Part shown: positions 62,279 to 64,000 of the stretch, one piece after another
Layout of the letters: the number at the start of each line of letters is the position of its first letter
Position numbering within the stretch: position 1 is the stretch's first letter
Assembly: GCA_963969395.1 (NCBI GenBank)
Contig: OZ017797.1
Coordinates: forward strand, 19,468,001-19,532,000
DNA: 64,000 nucleotides
Source: Pseudoscleropodium purum
Lineage: Eukaryota > Streptophyta > Bryopsida > Hypnales > Brachytheciaceae
Direction: 5' to 3'
Translations under genes and position numbers: made by a program
Notes under the pieces: model-generated
The model's database searches: none
The model's input: only the letters and a program-made list of their open reading frames with translations
Told to the model about the DNA's origin: nothing

Positions 62279-63537
62279 CACTAGAAGAAAACAATGTTTT
62301 TTTGTCCATTAGAAAAAACGTCAAAGGGACAATAAACATGTCTGTGTTGGCATCACCTAAAATCCGTTATAATTGATAAGCAAAAAACATGCACAAAAAC
62401 GTGCCTAAACATAGCTTGTTTTTTGGAAACATCACAAAAAACATGGTCTTCTAAGCTCTCCAAAATTTGACATTTGGACGCCATGTAAGTGCCACATTGA
62501 CGAGGAGAGACACATAGGATTTTTTCATCTAGCCCGTCTATGACGTGGCACTTGATGTAGTGGTGGGAAAATGATGATGTAGCATGCCTAATTAGCATAC
62601 TTTTATGTTGTTTGAAAATTTTAGTGTTGCTTTTTGAGACATCAAATTAGATTTTTTTTTTGAGATATTAATTAATACATACCATACCAGTAAGACAAGG
62701 CCAACCAAAAACAATTAGTGAAAATAAATTAAAAAATAAAAGAAAAACAACAAGAAAAATTGTAGAATTCACCAAGAATTAAAGAAAACTTACCATCTAC
62801 CATTAAAAAGAATTTTGATGGCAAAATGAAGGAATTCCTTCATTGAAAATTAGTAAAGATGTAGATTACAAAGGTTATATTTGTATCTATTCTTTGTCCA
62901 TGGTGAGACAAAAGATATGGAATAACTAAAATATGAAAACTTGGCCATTGTACTTTTTGACATTGTTTCAAACGGCTAGACGTTGATTCAAACATTTTGA
63001 TGTTGTTTCAAACATCTCAATGTTGTTTCTGACATCTTAATGATGTTGTCCAAGATATTTTATATTGAATATAATTCTTGTTGTATATATCCCATATAGA
63101 CTGTTTCACTTTCTACTACCTTGCTTGTATAAAGGTCATCTCTTTTCATCCATTGTGCTCATTCATTCATCTTTTTTTTTGCAAAGCATGCCATGTAGTT
63201 GCCCTTCTACAAATTTTTTTACATATGGTCAATATTTTACCATAGATTGTAGTAATTTAATTAACTTACCCTTAGTGAAACACAATGCAATTGCTAACAT
63301 GGATATCTATGTTTTGAAGTATGTTTTTGAAAAACATGAACTTGTCTCCTTTGACATCATTAGAAACATGTTTGTCTTCCTTGACATTAGGACATTTTTC
63401 TACAAACATAACCACATTTACAATGACATCACATGGAATTTGGACTTCTAGGGGATGGAATTTTTTGACGTTGCTTGTTTTTGAAAACAAGACATGTTTC
63501 AATAAAACAACATAAAAAACACGGATTTTTTGTAGTG
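62279..63537. mobile_element. Non-autonomous CACTA element (1259 bp), TSD ATA
   Basis: Left end CACTAGAAGAAAACAATG; reversed right end CACTACAAAAAATCCGTG. Both continue into T-rich sequence with GTTTTTT. ATA flanks both ends exactly (62276-62278 and 63538-63540). Both subterminal parts repeat AACATG/CATGTTT-type motifs (for example CAAAAAACATGCACAAAAAC). Open frames at 63065-63451 (+) and 63272-63607 (-) fall mostly inside it, overlap each other and show no transposase motif. Confidence 0.85.
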
Positions 63538-63540
63538 ATA

Positions 63541-64000
63541 TATTTTTCCTTAGTTTCTTGTCATTTTCATTGTTTGTCTTCTGCTGCATGTAAATAGATA
63601 GCATCATTTTGGAAGCCTATCAACTTAGACCGCATTTTAGATGTCATTTTCTTCAAACATTTTCCTAATGTATTGGACTATTTCAGAATTCTTTCTATAA
63701 CTTTTACATTATATTCAACTAGATCAATGCAACTCATTTCTACAAGAAGTGTTAATTTCCATTTCATTTTTCAAATGAATAACATGATGTGTGGGACCTT
63801 GAGAATCACCTACAAAATCATATATTGAAGAAAATATTTATTTATTAATAGTTTTTATCTCTAAAACATTGAAAATAGTTATATAAGTGCAATAATATAA
63901 ACTATCTTTAGGCTATTTGTAATGAATACTTATTGTCTAAATCTTTGGAAGCAAATAGACTCTCTACAACATCTTCTTATAGGTAGCTAGAAGTTGAAGT
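63541..64000. other. AT-rich spacer to window end
   Basis: No features recognised. Confidence 0.5.

Noticed and set aside
63065..63607. Overlapping 128- and 111-codon open frames on opposite strands
   Set aside because: Both fall almost entirely in the non-autonomous CACTA element and show no transposase motif.

Overview
The window looks like nuclear DNA of a land plant. Its genes are an OPR-type flavin oxidoreductase, a dehydrin, a plant-type meiotic topoisomerase VI B-like protein, a voltage-sensor (Hv1-like) protein and a prolyl oligopeptidase. Introns are canonical GT-AG and 100-400 bp long, and the genes sit as a GC-richer island in a very AT-rich, transposon-filled background. A piggyBac-type transposase relic plus short introns makes me lean towards a non-seed plant (moss, liverwort, lycophyte or fern). 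That is inference; I cannot name the species.

Layout. 1-1724 (-): 5' three exons of an OPR/old-yellow-enzyme gene cut by the window edge. 1.7-26.3 kb: repeats and mobile elements. These are a 1.9-kb PIF/Harbinger-like element (2416-4300), a Tourist-like MITE (4440-4732), two inverted copies of a ~930-bp TTAA-flanked element (5273-6204 and 8335-9260), and a decayed piggyBac transposase gene (about 10.9-16.4 kb, -). That gene is broken by three younger insertions: a GC-rich hAT-type MITE with a perfect 8-bp target duplication, a small CACTA MITE and a 1.8-kb CACTA-like element. Next come an array of GACAAATTGTC-like motifs (16.4-17.9 kb), a truncated second hAT-type MITE, and decayed unrecognised reading frames (19.8-24.7 kb).

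26.3-40.6 kb is the main gene island: dehydrin (+, 27012-27572), MTOPVIB-like gene (-, 28462-32355), Hv1-like gene (+, 33538-34410), prolyl oligopeptidase (-, 35219-39759, twelve exons that join in frame to 730 codons) and a possible short first exon at 40210 (+). MTOPVIB and Hv1 are divergently arranged about 1.2 kb apart. The genes act in unrelated processes (jasmonate-type redox, desiccation tolerance, meiotic recombination, membrane voltage sensing, peptide turnover), and nothing suggests a functional cluster.

40.6-64 kb is AT-rich again. It holds a third copy of the TTAA element (45354-46294), tandem repeats, a 221-bp CACTA hairpin (51965-52185), an (AT)n tract, a SWIM-type zinc-finger pseudogene (to 57178), a decayed Tnp2-type CACTA transposase (58.1-60.4 kb, +) and a 1.26-kb non-autonomous CACTA element with exact 3-bp target duplication (62279-63537). 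In-frame stops in the transposon relics are largely TAG/TGA, as expected from C-to-T decay of methylated DNA.
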